A DNA stretch of 64,000 bases from JAENVU01 sp031422675 (GTDB lineage Bacteria; Actinomycetota; Acidimicrobiia; IMCC26256; JAENVU01): positions 1 through 64,000 of the forward strand of contig JANPMG010000135.1 of NCBI GenBank assembly GCA_031422675.1, written 5' to 3'. Under the pieces are notes generated by a model. That model did no database searches. It was not told the origin of the DNA and worked only from the letters and a program-made list of their open reading frames with translations. Positions 17,156-26,502 of this stretch are shown here, in pieces (position 1 is the stretch's first letter; the number at the start of each line of letters is the position of its first letter). The position numbers were made by a program, and so were the translations under genes.

Positions 17156-18350
17156 TTCGCCGATCGAGTGTTCGAGGGTGGGACACAATTCGGTCCCGTC
17201 GTCTCGGAACACGCGGAAGGTGGTCTGGTCCCAGACGATCTGCCAATCCGAATGTCGATGCAAGAAGTGGTGATGTCGGGAACAGAGCAGGACTCCGTTC
17301 GCGATGCTGGTCTCACCACCGTGTTGCCAATACTTCACGTGGTGGGTTTCACACCATCCGGGTGGGATCTCACATCCCGGCCACATGCGCCTTGTCGGCT
17401 CGTCCGCTCGACCTCCTATCGGTTCCGGGTCGAGTGGGGCTCGCTCCCTCGCTTGCTCGGCTCCGCTGCGCTGCGCCTCGGGTCTGGTCCGGCACTCGTC
17501 GAGCCCAACAGATCGTGCAGTCGCACAGGAGCGTCTCCACCTCGGTGGGGTCGAGACCACCGATGAATGCACCATCCATCTGCCCGAATCGGACAAATGC
17601 GTCACGGTTGAGGTGGGTGAGGAACGTCGCCCAATCGATCACGACCGTGGCACTCGGTGACGCCATGATCGTGTCTGGGGGTGCGCCCATCGCGACGCGA
17701 CACAACCGGGCGAGACCATCGGCTCGGCGTTGGGCGGGGGTCCGGTCGTCGGCTTCGGTGGGCCGGTCCGTGAACGCATCCAGGGCACTCAGGATCGTTT
17801 CGGCGTTGAGGCCACCGATGTCACCATCCAATGCGAGCCGTCCGCCCACGATCGAGGCCCGCAGACCATCGTGTTCGGGGGGCAGGTTGCCGTCGCGGCG
17901 GGCACATCGTTTGAAATGGGAAGCCATCCGACCCAACGCCCACAAATCTTTCCGCACCGCGGTGTGGAGAAGTTCGGGTTCGATCCCGGCGAGTTCATCG
18001 TCATAGCCCGCGACTCGCGCCGTGCGGATGATGCGGACCGCGCCGGTGGAGATCCGACCGGCCCGCCATGCCGTACGCGTCGCCGGTAACACTTCACCGA
18101 GTTCACCGGCTGCGACCGCGGCGTGGACTTCACCGGTGCGCATCCCGGCGCGGGCCCGCAACCATGACGCGCTCGATTCGTAGCCGTCTTCGCGTCCGAC
18201 CCCCCGCCGGTGGCCGGCGACCACCAGATCCGCGAACACCGAATCGAGTCGGTCCATCTGCTGGCGGAAACGCAGGATCGTGGTCGCCAACTCGCCGTCG
18301 GAGAGTTCACCCGGTCCGACGCTCATCATTGCGTCGACCCCGGTCCGCAA
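17156..18350 (-). pseudogene. DUF222/HNH endonuclease gene, frameshifted and interrupted
   Basis: The upstream part (17490-18350) encodes a normal DUF222 domain: MMSVGPGELSDGEL, FRQQMDRLDSVFADLVVAGH and up to LLCDCTICWARRVP. The family's HNH nuclease domain continues in another minus-strand frame from about 17386 (PGCEIPPGWCETHHV, LLCSRHHHFLHR) to about 17156. Between them the expected 35-45 residues linking DUF222 to HNH are replaced by a GC-rich repeat-like stretch, and the first frame ends at a TGA at 17370. The full protein cannot be made without recoding. The start is uncertain: TTG 18350 or the ATGs about 18-20 bases downstream. Confidence 0.75.
17387..17489. repeat. GC-rich repeat-like insert inside the HNH pseudogene
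   Basis: This segment interrupts the DUF222-HNH gene where family members have conserved linker sequence. It contains runs such as CTCGCTCCCTCGCTTGCTCGG and GCTCCGCTGCGCTGCGCCTCGG, which look like dispersed actinobacterial intergenic repeats rather than coding DNA. Flanking CCGGACC/GGAACCG may be ends. No second identical copy was found in the window, so the mobile-repeat reading is inference. Confidence 0.4.
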
Positions 18351-18649
18351 CCCGTCGAGCGCGATCCCGCGACGCTCCCATTTGTCATATCGCGCACCCC
18401 CAGAATCCGGTCGTTTCTCTGCCCTTCACGACCATTTCAGACTACCCGAATTGCAGTTCGGAAGCAACCCAAAAGCCCAACAAAATCACCAACTTCTTGA
18501 CGAATTCTCGGAGGCGCGGCCGGCACGCCTCGAAGGTCCCCACGATCTCGTCACGACCGCTCGAGATGCGCCGATTCGAGTTCGTGGACCCATAGCCTCA
18601 CCGCCCCTTCCGTGGAACGATTTCCGCCCACTGAGGAAGCAGGGACTCC
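18351..18649. other. Intergenic region, locally AT-richer
   Basis: About 300 bases between the HNH pseudogene start and the second PQQ-like gene. The stretch around 18430-18510 is clearly richer in A and T than the surroundings (AACCCAAAAGCCCAACAAAA). No convincing gene, RNA or terminator was seen. It probably holds divergent promoters. Confidence 0.4.
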
Positions 18650-20032
18650 ATGAGGACTCGTCGATCGTTCATCGCGACTGCGGGGGCACTGTTCGTCTTC
18701 AGCGGCTGCGCCTGGGGCCAGCTCGGCGGGAATGCCTCGCGGACCGGGTACGCAGACGCCGAAACGTCGATCACGACCGCCAACGTCTCGCAGCTCGCGC
18801 TGCGATGGAGCGTCCCCGCGGGCGGATTCGCCGGGGCCTACATGGCGAACGGCCTGCTCTATTCCTTGGACTGGGCGTCGACTCCGCAGCGCGTGGTTGC
18901 GTTCTCCGCTGACGGAAGTCGAGGATGCGGTGGAACTCCACGTACGTGCCAACCGCTGTGGTCAGCCCCGATCAAGGGCCAGTTGTATCCCACGGAGTTC
19001 TCGGGTGCGGCCGTGATCGGTACGCCGTACGGCCCGACCGCCGTGGCGATTGCCGGAAACGATCTGTTCGTCACAAGTCGAGGAACCAACTTCGTCTACC
19101 TCGAGGCCTTCGATGCCCTGGGTGTCAAGAATTGCGCCGGGGCGCCCGCCGTCTGTGCGCCTCGGTGGTCGGGTGCGGTCTCCGGCACTGGCTCCGATCT
19201 CGCCGTCGCGGATGGCATCGTCTACCTCGGGACGAACATCAACCCGTCGGCGAGCCAACTCGCAGCGTTCGCCGTCGACGGCAGCACTTGTGGCTCATCA
19301 GTTCAGCAGTGTCAGCCGCGGTGGTCCGTCGCGACTCCACCAGGTGGCCGTCTCGCCATCGGTGACGGTCACATCGTGTTCGGATCGCTCATTCTGAACC
19401 TCGACGCGTCGGCAGGATGTGGCCAGCAACAGTGTGCCTATACCGGCGGCTTGCTGGCGAACGGCCGCGCCGCGTTGCGCGACGGCTGGGCTCACACCCG
19501 GGCCGGAAGTTATCGGCTGGGTTCCGGGGTTTCGTGCCCGATGGACGAGCAACGCGGGTATCGAGCGTGTCCGCTCGATTGGGTGCGCGAGCCGGGCGCT
19601 TCGAGCCTTCCACAGGCTCCGAACGTATCGGGTGATCACGTGATCATGGCGGAGACGCTCAATGGCGGCTTCGCTCCTGAGGCGCGGGTGCGCGTCTTCG
19701 ACGTCGACGGCGGAACGACATGCTCCGGGGTGCCGAAAGTCTGCGCACCGCTCGCTGACCTCATCACCGGTGGTAGCACGGAAGGAGTCACGGCAACCCC
19801 GAACCTGATCTTCGTCGCGGCCGGCTCCGGTTACAACGTGGTGAACGTCGGAACCCTGTTCGCCTTCGACGCCAATCTGGAACAGGGGTGCAGTGGGACT
19901 CCCAAACGTTGTGCGCCGCTCTGGTGGAGTCGCACGGACCAAGCCAACTTGGCTCCTCCGACGATCGCCAACGGCTTGATCGGAGTCTCGTCGGCGTCCG
20001 GCGGAATCCGGGTCTACGGCCTACCGAACTGA
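18650..20032 (+). CDS. PQQ-like beta-propeller lipoprotein, paralogue of 409-1746
   Basis: A 460-residue secreted protein beginning MRTRRSFIATAG and reaching a lipobox-like FSGC (Cys about 19), so membrane-anchored outside the cell; the RRSF could also suit Tat export. Propeller blades recur (LFVTSRGTNFVYLEAFD, NLIFVAAGSGYNVVNVGTLFAFD). The same paired-Cys loops as in the first paralogue occur about six times (CGGTPRTCQPLW, CSGTPKRCAPLW). The N-terminal signature TGYADAETSITTANVSQL aligns with the other copy. Function unknown; the two share architecture but are well diverged. Confidence 0.8.
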   Translation: MRTRRSFIATAGALFVFSGCAWGQLGGNASRTGYADAETSITTANVSQLALRWSVPAGGFAGAYMANGLLYSLDWASTPQRVVAFSADGSRGCGGTPRTCQPLWSAPIKGQLYPTEFSGAAVIGTPYGPTAVAIAGNDLFVTSRGTNFVYLEAFDALGVKNCAGAPAVCAPRWSGAVSGTGSDLAVADGIVYLGTNINPSASQLAAFAVDGSTCGSSVQQCQPRWSVATPPGGRLAIGDGHIVFGSLILNLDASAGCGQQQCAYTGGLLANGRAALRDGWAHTRAGSYRLGSGVSCPMDEQRGYRACPLDWVREPGASSLPQAPNVSGDHVIMAETLNGGFAPEARVRVFDVDGGTTCSGVPKVCAPLADLITGGSTEGVTATPNLIFVAAGSGYNVVNVGTLFAFDANLEQGCSGTPKRCAPLWWSRTDQANLAPPTIANGLIGVSSASGGIRVYGLPN

Positions 20033-20070
20033 CGGGGATCGCCTCCCGCGGGACGACGGAACGTCAGGCG

Positions 20071-20754
20071 CTACGAAGTCGGCGGAGGGATTTCGTCCAC
20101 GCGTACGGTCACATCGCCCACAATCGCGTCGGCCGGCGGATCGATCTCGCGGCGAACGAATCCCATCGCAATGCCCGGCGCGGAACTCGTGATCGAACCG
20201 ACCACCTTCCCCTGGACCGAGATCGGGGCGCCCACCGGCAACGTCAGCGTGTCGTCCTCGGGCACCAGGTGACGGAGGAACCGGTTCACGTGACCGCGCG
20301 AGTCGATGCGGCACACGAGTTCCTGGCCGATGAAGCACCCTTTGGTGAAGCTGACCGCGTCGAGTTCGAGGAACGCCTCTTGTGGGATCACGGAATCGTC
20401 GAGGTCCGCACCCATGCGCGGAACGCCCGCCCGAATACGGACAGCCTCCTCTGCGGCCAGACTGACCCCGTCCGCGACGGGCGCAGGGTCGAGCGCCAAC
20501 TCCACTTTGGTACGGATCTTGAACCGGGTGAGCGAGGCGACCAATCGTTCGCCCCAGCCCGGGTCGGTCTCGATCACGGCATCCTCGCCGTCGCGCACGA
20601 CCACGCCGGCGACGTCCATCTTGCCTTGCGGGGTGAGCAGCAACGTGGGGCGTCGTTCCCCGGCGGCGAGATCCGCCACGTCCTGGGACAAGAGACTTTG
20701 CAAGAAGGTCCAGGTGTCGGGGCCCGAGACGCGCACGCGATCGCGGCGCGTCAC
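20071..20754 (-). CDS. ygfZ: YgfZ/GcvT-family folate-binding protein
   Basis: A 227-residue tetrahydrofolate-binding protein of the YgfZ family, which supports repair or assembly of certain iron-sulphur enzymes. The family signature KGCFIGQELVCRID is present, with the N-terminal VSGPDTWTFLQSLLSQDV. I start it at the GTG at 20754, which overlaps the trpE stop as GTGA. A longer frame from 20823 would overlap trpE by 73 bases and adds untypical residues. It is the last gene of the hisI-trpE-ygfZ operon. Confidence 0.87.
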   Translation of the reverse strand: MTRRDRVRVSGPDTWTFLQSLLSQDVADLAAGERRPTLLLTPQGKMDVAGVVVRDGEDAVIETDPGWGERLVASLTRFKIRTKVELALDPAPVADGVSLAAEEAVRIRAGVPRMGADLDDSVIPQEAFLELDAVSFTKGCFIGQELVCRIDSRGHVNRFLRHLVPEDDTLTLPVGAPISVQGKVVGSITSSAPGIAMGFVRREIDPPADAIVGDVTVRVDEIPPPTS

Positions 20755-22259
20755 CGGGTCACCGATCGGAGTGCACGCGATGCCTGCGCCGCAGTGAGCA
20801 GTGCCTTCGCCTTGTTGTGACATTCGAGGTCCTCGAGCTCGGCGTCACTGTCCGCGACGACCCCCGCACCGGCCTGCACGCTCGCCCGGTCGCCCCGCCA
20901 GACCATCGTGCGAATGGCGATCGCGGTATCGAGGTTCCCGGAGAAATCGAGGTAGCCCACGACCCCGGCGTAGGGCCCACGCTTCACCGGTTCGAGCTCG
21001 TCGATGATCTCCATGGCGCGCACCTTGGGGGCGCCGCTGACCGTACCGGCGGGGAACGTGGCGCGCAGAACGTCGACCGCGGAGCGGCCCGGCGCCAGCG
21101 AACCGGAAACCTGAGACGTGAGGTGCATCACGTGGGAGTAACGCTCGAGCACCATGAGTTCATCCATCTGTTCGGTGCCAAAAGTCACGACCCGGCCCAC
21201 GTCGTTGCGAGCGAGATCGACGAGCATCACGTGCTCGGCGCGCTCCTTCGGGTCTTCAATGAGTTCGGCCGCCATCTGGCGGTCGTGCTCGGCGGTGCGC
21301 CCGCGGAAGCGCGTGCCCGCGATCGGACGGCTGACGACCCGGCCGTCGGTGACCTGCACCATCGGCTCGGGCGATGACCCCACGATGGTCGCCTCGTCGT
21401 GGCGGATGAAGTACATGTACGGGGACGGGTTCACCTGGCGGAGTACCCGGTAGACGTCGAACGGAACGTAGGTGCCCTCGAGGTCGAAGCGCTGCGCCAG
21501 AACGACTTGGAAGATGTCACCCGCGAGGATGTACTCACGCGCGGCCTCCACCGCGCGGCGGTACGACGCGGAGCCCATCGAGTTCGTGTAGGGCGGAAGT
21601 TCGGTGAGTCGCTCCGGCGGCGGAACCGACGGTTCGTACGCCAACGGCTGCGCCAACTGGGCCACGAGCGCATCGATGCGGTCCGATGCGCGGGCGTACG
21701 CGTCGGTCAGCTCGTCGTCGGTCATAGTCGGGCTCACGAAGACGTTCTCGATGAGGAACAGGCGCTGGCGAAAATGGTCGAACGCGGTGATGTGGCCGGT
21801 GAGCGCGAGCACTGCGTCGGGCCAGCCGATGGGGTCGGCCGGGACGTTGGGAAGGTGCTCCACTTCCCGAACGACGTCGTATCCGAGATAGCCGACCACG
21901 CCACCATGGAAGGGCGGCAGGTCCTCGAACCGCGGCGCCCGATAGTGCGCGAGCAGCGATTCGAGCGCGCCCAGCGCACCGCGGTCGAGCGCAACCCCCG
22001 GCGGGAGTTCCCCGGTCGCCTGCACCTCGTTGCCCCGCGCGATAAGGGTGACCACCGGATCGCGGCCGATGAACGAGAACCGACCCCAGTGCTGGCCGTG
22101 CTCCACTGATTCGAGCAGAAATCCGTCGCCTTCGCCGACAAGCTTCAGGAACGCCGAGACGGGAGTTTCGAGGTCGGCGAGAACTTCTCGCCACACGGGA
22201 ACGACGGTGTAATCGCGCGCAAGGGTCAGGAACTCCGCGAGCGAGGGTCGAGCCGTCAC
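20751..22259 (-). CDS. trpE: Anthranilate synthase component I
   Basis: Converts chorismate to anthranilate with glutamine-derived ammonia from TrpG. The 502-residue protein carries the tryptophan-feedback motif in GFLLESVEHGQHWGRFSFIG, and the chorismate-binding PIAGTRFRG, EHVMLVDLARNDVGRV and GTVSGAPKVRAMEIIDELE. It starts at a GTG overlapping the hisI stop (GTGA), and its stop overlaps ygfZ. Tight coupling of trpE to hisI rather than to other trp genes is notable. trpG and trpD are not in the window. Confidence 0.94.
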   Translation of the reverse strand: MTARPSLAEFLTLARDYTVVPVWREVLADLETPVSAFLKLVGEGDGFLLESVEHGQHWGRFSFIGRDPVVTLIARGNEVQATGELPPGVALDRGALGALESLLAHYRAPRFEDLPPFHGGVVGYLGYDVVREVEHLPNVPADPIGWPDAVLALTGHITAFDHFRQRLFLIENVFVSPTMTDDELTDAYARASDRIDALVAQLAQPLAYEPSVPPPERLTELPPYTNSMGSASYRRAVEAAREYILAGDIFQVVLAQRFDLEGTYVPFDVYRVLRQVNPSPYMYFIRHDEATIVGSSPEPMVQVTDGRVVSRPIAGTRFRGRTAEHDRQMAAELIEDPKERAEHVMLVDLARNDVGRVVTFGTEQMDELMVLERYSHVMHLTSQVSGSLAPGRSAVDVLRATFPAGTVSGAPKVRAMEIIDELEPVKRGPYAGVVGYLDFSGNLDTAIAIRTMVWRGDRASVQAGAGVVADSDAELEDLECHNKAKALLTAAQASRALRSVTR

Positions 22260-22633
22260 ACTCGGCCGGGCTCGGCGCCCGAGCCGAACTCGCGGAAGAA
22301 GCACGAGTGTTCGCCCGTGTGACACGCGCCCCGGCCCTCCTGCTCGACCGTGAACAGGAGAACGTCTGCGTCGCAGTCGTAGTACGCCCGGCGGACGAAC
22401 TGCCGGTCGCCGGAGGTCTCGCCTTTGCACCAGTATTCCTGACGGCTGCGACTCCAGAACCAGGTCCGGCCGGTCTCGAATGTCCGCCGGAGCGAGTCCT
22501 CGTTCATCCAGCCGACCATCAAGACGTCCTTGGTGGACTCCTCCTGGATGATGGCGGGAACCAGGCCACTGGCGTCGAAGGCCACTCCGGCGATTTCGGG
22601 CTCCGTGAAGGCGACGGGTGTTGCAATGGGCAT
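22256..22633 (-). CDS. hisI: Phosphoribosyl-AMP cyclohydrolase
   Basis: Opens the purine ring of PR-AMP in histidine synthesis; a zinc enzyme. The 125-residue single-domain protein shows DVLMVGWMNEDSLRRT, the metal ligands in WCKGETSGDRQ, DCDADVLLF and CHTGEHSCFFR. There is no fused HisE domain. I chose the ATG at 22633 because residues upstream are atypical and a TACGCT -10 box lies 7 bases before this ATG, implying a leaderless message. Confidence 0.94.
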   Translation of the reverse strand: MPIATPVAFTEPEIAGVAFDASGLVPAIIQEESTKDVLMVGWMNEDSLRRTFETGRTWFWSRSRQEYWCKGETSGDRQFVRRAYYDCDADVLLFTVEQEGRGACHTGEHSCFFREFGSGAEPGRV

Positions 22634-22640
22634 GTCGGCG

Positions 22641-22646
22641 AGCGTA
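22641..22646 (-). promoter_or_regulatory. Putative leaderless -10 box (TACGCT) for hisI-trpE-ygfZ
   Basis: TACGCT on the minus strand, 7 bases upstream of the hisI ATG. The same hexamer precedes the hydrolase gene at 26503. No ribosome site is present. Confidence 0.5.
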
Positions 22647-22680
22647 TCGCCGCCCTTCGCCCGAGATCCCACTCTTTCCG

Positions 22681-24771
22681 ATGGCAGACTCCCCCGCCGT
22701 GACCATCACTCCACCCTCCGCGCCTCCCCGCCCCGTCGAACTCGAACGTCATGGCGACGTCCGGGTCGATCCCTGGTATTGGCTCCGCGATCGTGACGAT
22801 CCCGACGTGCTGGCGTACCTCGAGGCCGAGAATCGTTACACCGACGCGGTACTCGCGCCCACCCGCACGCTCCAGGAAACGCTGTTCGCCGAGATCAAGA
22901 ACCGGATCCAGGAGGACGACGTCTCGCCACCGGTTCGCAAAGGCGCCTGGCACTACTTCACCCAGACGTTCGAGGGTGCCCAGTACGCGAGCCACGGCCG
23001 CCGGCCGGCGTCATCTCCCGAGGGCACCGACGAGATGGTGGTGCTCGACGAGAATCGGCTCGCCGACGGTCTCGAGTACTTCTCGCTCGGTGGCCTCGCC
23101 CTGGCACCGGATCAGGATCTGATCGCGTACGCGTTCGACACCGACGGCAGCGAACTCCACACGCTGCGATTCCGCGATCTGCGGACCGGCGTCGATCTGG
23201 CCGACGTCATCGAAGGCACCTATTACGGCCTGGCGTGGGCGAACGACAACCGCACGATCTTCTACGTTCGGCCCGACGACGCAATGCGGCCGTTTCAGGT
23301 CTGGCGCCACACGCTCGGCGAGCCCGACGACGTGTTGGTCTTCCACGAGGCGGACGAGCGCTACTTCGTTGCCGTCGGGCGTACCCGCAGCGGACGGATG
23401 ATCGTGATCGCGAGTGAGTCGAAAATCACGAGCGAGGTGCACCTGCTCGATCCGGACGAACCCGCGGGCGCGCTGCGCGTGGTCGAGCCGCGGGCCGACG
23501 GTCTGGAGTACGGGGTCGACCACCATGTCGATCGGGACGGCATCGAGCGCCTGTTCATCGTCACCAATGCGGACCACGCGACGAACTTCAAGGTCATGGT
23601 CGCACCGGCGGACTCGCCCGGCCGTGCCCATTGGACGGAGTTCATCCCTCATCGGGCCGAGGTGAAGGTGGACGATCTCGACGCGTTCGACACCGCGCTC
23701 GTCGTCTCGGAACGCGCCGCCGGCCTGGAACAGCTCCGGGTCGTCGGCCTCGATGAGCCCGGGTACGACCGCGTAGTGGAGATGGACGATCCGGTCTACA
23801 GCACCTGGGTCGCGGACAACCTCGAGTTCGAGGCGAATCGCTTCCGATTCGGCTACACGTCACTGGTCGTTCCGGTGAGCGCGTACGACGAGACCTTCCG
23901 CGCCGCCGAGCGCACACTCGTCAAACGCACGCCGGTGCTCGGCGGCTTCGACCCCGCCGAGTACACGTCCGAGCGGCTCTGGGCCATCGCGCCCGACGGT
24001 GCGCAGATCCCGATCTCGGTGGTTCGTCGACGCGATGTGGCGTTGGATGGCTCCGCCCCCGCGCTCCTGTACGGGTACGGCAGCTACGAGTCGTCGATCG
24101 ACCCGACCTTCTCGTCGATCCGGCTGAGCCTGCTCGACCGCGGATTCGTGTTCGCAATCGCGCACATCCGCGGCGGCGGGGAACTCGGCCGCCAGTGGTA
24201 CGAGCAGGGGCGGCTCCAGGCGAAGCGCAACACCTTCCACGATTTCATCGCCTGCGCCGAGCACCTCTGTGCCCGGGGTTACACCGCGCCGGATCGGTTG
24301 GGCGCGCGGGGAGGCAGCGCCGGCGGTCTCCTGATGGGCGCGGTAGCGAACTTGCGGCCCGACCTCTTCCGTGCGGTGGTCGCCGAGGTTCCGTTCGTCG
24401 ACGTCGTCACCACCATGCAGGATGTGGAACTCCCCCTCACGGTCACCGAGTGGGAGGAGTGGGGCAACCCACTCGAGGTCCCCGCCGACTATGAGTACAT
24501 GCTTTCGTACTCGCCCTACGACAACGTCGAGGCCCAGGCCTACCCGGCATTGCTGGTCACCGCGGGGCTGAACGATCCGCGGGTCAGCTACTGGGAGCCG
24601 GCCAAATGGGTCGCGAAACTCCGGGCGGTCAAAACCAACGACCGCACGCTCGTGCTCAAGACCGAGATGGGTGCCGGCCATGGTGGTCCGTCAGGTCGGT
24701 ACGACGTATGGCGGGACGAGGCGATGGTCCTTGCATTCTTGATCACTGAACTGACGGGAGCATCGGCATGA
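22681..24771 (+). CDS. ptrB: Prolyl oligopeptidase family serine peptidase (oligopeptidase B-like)
   Basis: A 696-residue S9A peptidase that cuts short peptides, probably after basic residues in the OpdB/PtrB subgroup; cytoplasmic, no signal. An N-terminal propeller (RVDPWYWLRDRDDPDVLAYLEAEN opening) is followed by the alpha/beta hydrolase domain. That domain has SALLYGYGSYE-like and IRGGGELGRQWYEQG motifs, nucleophile Ser546 in RGGSAGGLLMG, Asp about 631 in GLNDPRV and His about 667 in GAGHGGPSGRYD. The ATG at 22681 fits the family start. Its stop overlaps the next SDR gene. Confidence 0.9.
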   Translation: MADSPAVTITPPSAPPRPVELERHGDVRVDPWYWLRDRDDPDVLAYLEAENRYTDAVLAPTRTLQETLFAEIKNRIQEDDVSPPVRKGAWHYFTQTFEGAQYASHGRRPASSPEGTDEMVVLDENRLADGLEYFSLGGLALAPDQDLIAYAFDTDGSELHTLRFRDLRTGVDLADVIEGTYYGLAWANDNRTIFYVRPDDAMRPFQVWRHTLGEPDDVLVFHEADERYFVAVGRTRSGRMIVIASESKITSEVHLLDPDEPAGALRVVEPRADGLEYGVDHHVDRDGIERLFIVTNADHATNFKVMVAPADSPGRAHWTEFIPHRAEVKVDDLDAFDTALVVSERAAGLEQLRVVGLDEPGYDRVVEMDDPVYSTWVADNLEFEANRFRFGYTSLVVPVSAYDETFRAAERTLVKRTPVLGGFDPAEYTSERLWAIAPDGAQIPISVVRRRDVALDGSAPALLYGYGSYESSIDPTFSSIRLSLLDRGFVFAIAHIRGGGELGRQWYEQGRLQAKRNTFHDFIACAEHLCARGYTAPDRLGARGGSAGGLLMGAVANLRPDLFRAVVAEVPFVDVVTTMQDVELPLTVTEWEEWGNPLEVPADYEYMLSYSPYDNVEAQAYPALLVTAGLNDPRVSYWEPAKWVAKLRAVKTNDRTLVLKTEMGAGHGGPSGRYDVWRDEAMVLAFLITELTGASA

Positions 24772-25616
24772 CCATGACCACACCAACGGGCGGGCTCGAA
24801 GGCGCGTCGACGCTCGTCACCGGGGGCGGCAGCGGGATCGGCCTCGGCTGCGCCACCCGGTTCGCGCACGACGGCGCGCACGTGACCATCTGTGGGCGGA
24901 CCGAGGATCGGCTGGCCGCAGCGGTCGAGCAGATCCGGGCCGAGACGGGCACCGCCGCGACGGTCCACTACGTCGTGGCTGACGTCACCGAGGAAGCCGA
25001 CGTGAGCGCGGCGGTCCAGGCCGCCGCGCAGATTACGGGCACGCTCGACGGCGTGGTGGCCTGCGCCGGTGGTTCCGAAACGCTGGGTCCGATCACCCAG
25101 ATGGACGTGGGCGCGTGGCGGCGCACCATCGATCTGAACATCACGGGGACGATGCTCACCATCAAGCACGCCGCCCCCATCATGGCGAAAGCCGGCGCCG
25201 GTTCCATCGTCGGGATTTCTTCGATCGCGAGTTCGAACGTGCACCCCTGGTTCGGCGCCTACGGGCCCGGGAAGGCCGGCATCGACCACGTCTGTCAGCT
25301 GGCTGCGATCGAGCTCGGCGCGAGCGGCGTTCGCGTCAACGCCATTCGCCCCGGGTTGGTCGACACCGAACTCGTGAGCTTCGTCACGGCCGGCGGCGCG
25401 GTGCTCGACGACTACCTCGCGTGTATGCCCCTCGGTCGGGTGGGGACAGTGGCGGACATCGCCGCCCTTGCTCGGTTCCTGATCGGTTCCGACTCCACCT
25501 GGATCACGGGACAGCTGATCAACGCTGATGGTGGTCACCAGCTGAGTCGGGGGCCGGATTACCGATCGTTGGTCGAACCCATCTACGGCGCCGATGCGCT
25601 CCGCGGCCTGACCTGA
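24768..25616 (+). CDS. Short-chain dehydrogenase/reductase
   Basis: A 282-residue SDR with the cofactor motif TGGGSGIG (18-25), catalytic Ser (about 151-152 in GISSIASS), and Tyr165 and Lys169 in YGPGK. The ending GQLINADGGHQLSRG is typical of classical SDRs. It overlaps the ptrB stop by four bases. The substrate cannot be read from sequence. A C-terminal 25-residue extension (YRSLVEPIYGADALRG) resembles SDRs of lipid or steroid metabolism, which is only a hint. Confidence 0.85.
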   Translation: MTMTTPTGGLEGASTLVTGGGSGIGLGCATRFAHDGAHVTICGRTEDRLAAAVEQIRAETGTAATVHYVVADVTEEADVSAAVQAAAQITGTLDGVVACAGGSETLGPITQMDVGAWRRTIDLNITGTMLTIKHAAPIMAKAGAGSIVGISSIASSNVHPWFGAYGPGKAGIDHVCQLAAIELGASGVRVNAIRPGLVDTELVSFVTAGGAVLDDYLACMPLGRVGTVADIAALARFLIGSDSTWITGQLINADGGHQLSRGPDYRSLVEPIYGADALRGLT

Positions 25617-25656
25617 GTCGCGTCCTGCCGCGCAAGAACACGGCGCCTCGAGGTGA

Positions 25657-26475
25657 TCACGGGGTGTAGGGCAGCACGGTCGCGAGTTGGCGGGACTGGG
25701 CGAGCAGGGTGCCGTCGGGCGCCCACACCTCACCGTCCTCTTCGAGGAAGCCACCCGCTGCGACCGTCGTACGAAACCGCGCCAGGACGAACTCGTCCGG
25801 CGCCAGACCGGGATGGGGCAGGTCGGCGCGGAAGTGGATCGTGAGATCAACGGTGGGGACGAAGACCGATTGGTCGACCCGGCTGAACGTGGGTGGAACC
25901 CACGCGTCGGTGATCGCCGCCGCCACCAACGCATCGACCGCGCGTTCCTCCGGGAGCCGAATCCAGCCGCCGGCCACGGCTCTCGCGCCCCGAGGCACGC
26001 CGGGAACCGGCGGATGACCAATCGCCCAGCGGGTGTCCCAGCGGTGCGCGATCGCCGGGGCGTCGGGCGGCACCGCACGGGAGCGGTAGTGGTCGGGGCC
26101 CGGAACCTGGGGCATCACGAGGTCACAGAACTCGAGCCCGACGCGCGGCGCCGAGAACGCGCCGAGCGCGAGCGCAACCAACCGCCCGCCCTGGGTCAAC
26201 CGCGCCGAACAACTCGTCATGGACCGGCCGACGCGCTCGGGCCGGGTCTCGATCTCGACGGCACCGTCCCCGGCCGGGTTCAGGTAGTGGACGGTGAGTG
26301 ATCGCGGCGTACGCGCGTCGTCGCCGACGGTCGCGGTGAGCGCACGCAGGATGATCGCGGCGAGATAACCGCCGTTCGGACCGCGTGCGACCCACCACGC
26401 GCGGGACATGGTCGCGGCATATCGGTGCTCGCCGGTTACTCGGATCGCGGTCTCGGCATCGAACGGCGTGGTCAT
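25657..26475 (-). CDS. TesB-like acyl-CoA thioesterase
   Basis: A 272-residue double hot-dog thioesterase. The N-terminal half has the ARGPNGGYLAAIILRAL helix and SLTVHYLNPA strand, and the C-terminal half repeats the fold with FSRVDQSVFVPTVDLTIHFRAD and LLAQSRQLATVLP. It would hydrolyse acyl-CoA thioesters. I start it at the ATG at 26475; a longer frame to 26736 runs through the divergent hydrolase gene and is not credible. A TATTCT box lies 9 bases upstream of the ATG. Confidence 0.82.
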   Translation of the reverse strand: MTTPFDAETAIRVTGEHRYAATMSRAWWVARGPNGGYLAAIILRALTATVGDDARTPRSLTVHYLNPAGDGAVEIETRPERVGRSMTSCSARLTQGGRLVALALGAFSAPRVGLEFCDLVMPQVPGPDHYRSRAVPPDAPAIAHRWDTRWAIGHPPVPGVPRGARAVAGGWIRLPEERAVDALVAAAITDAWVPPTFSRVDQSVFVPTVDLTIHFRADLPHPGLAPDEFVLARFRTTVAAGGFLEEDGEVWAPDGTLLAQSRQLATVLPYTP

Positions 26476-26484
26476 CAGCGGCGG

Positions 26485-26494
26485 AGAATACGCT
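26485..26494. promoter_or_regulatory. Interlocked divergent -10 boxes, thioesterase (-) and hydrolase (+)
   Basis: Minus-strand TATTCT (26490-26485) is 9 bases from the thioesterase ATG. Plus-strand TACGCT (26489-26494) is 8 bases from the hydrolase ATG at 26503. They share the TA at 26489-26490. The start codons are only 27 bases apart. Confidence 0.55.
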
Positions 26495-26502
26495 GCGCGG
26501 CC

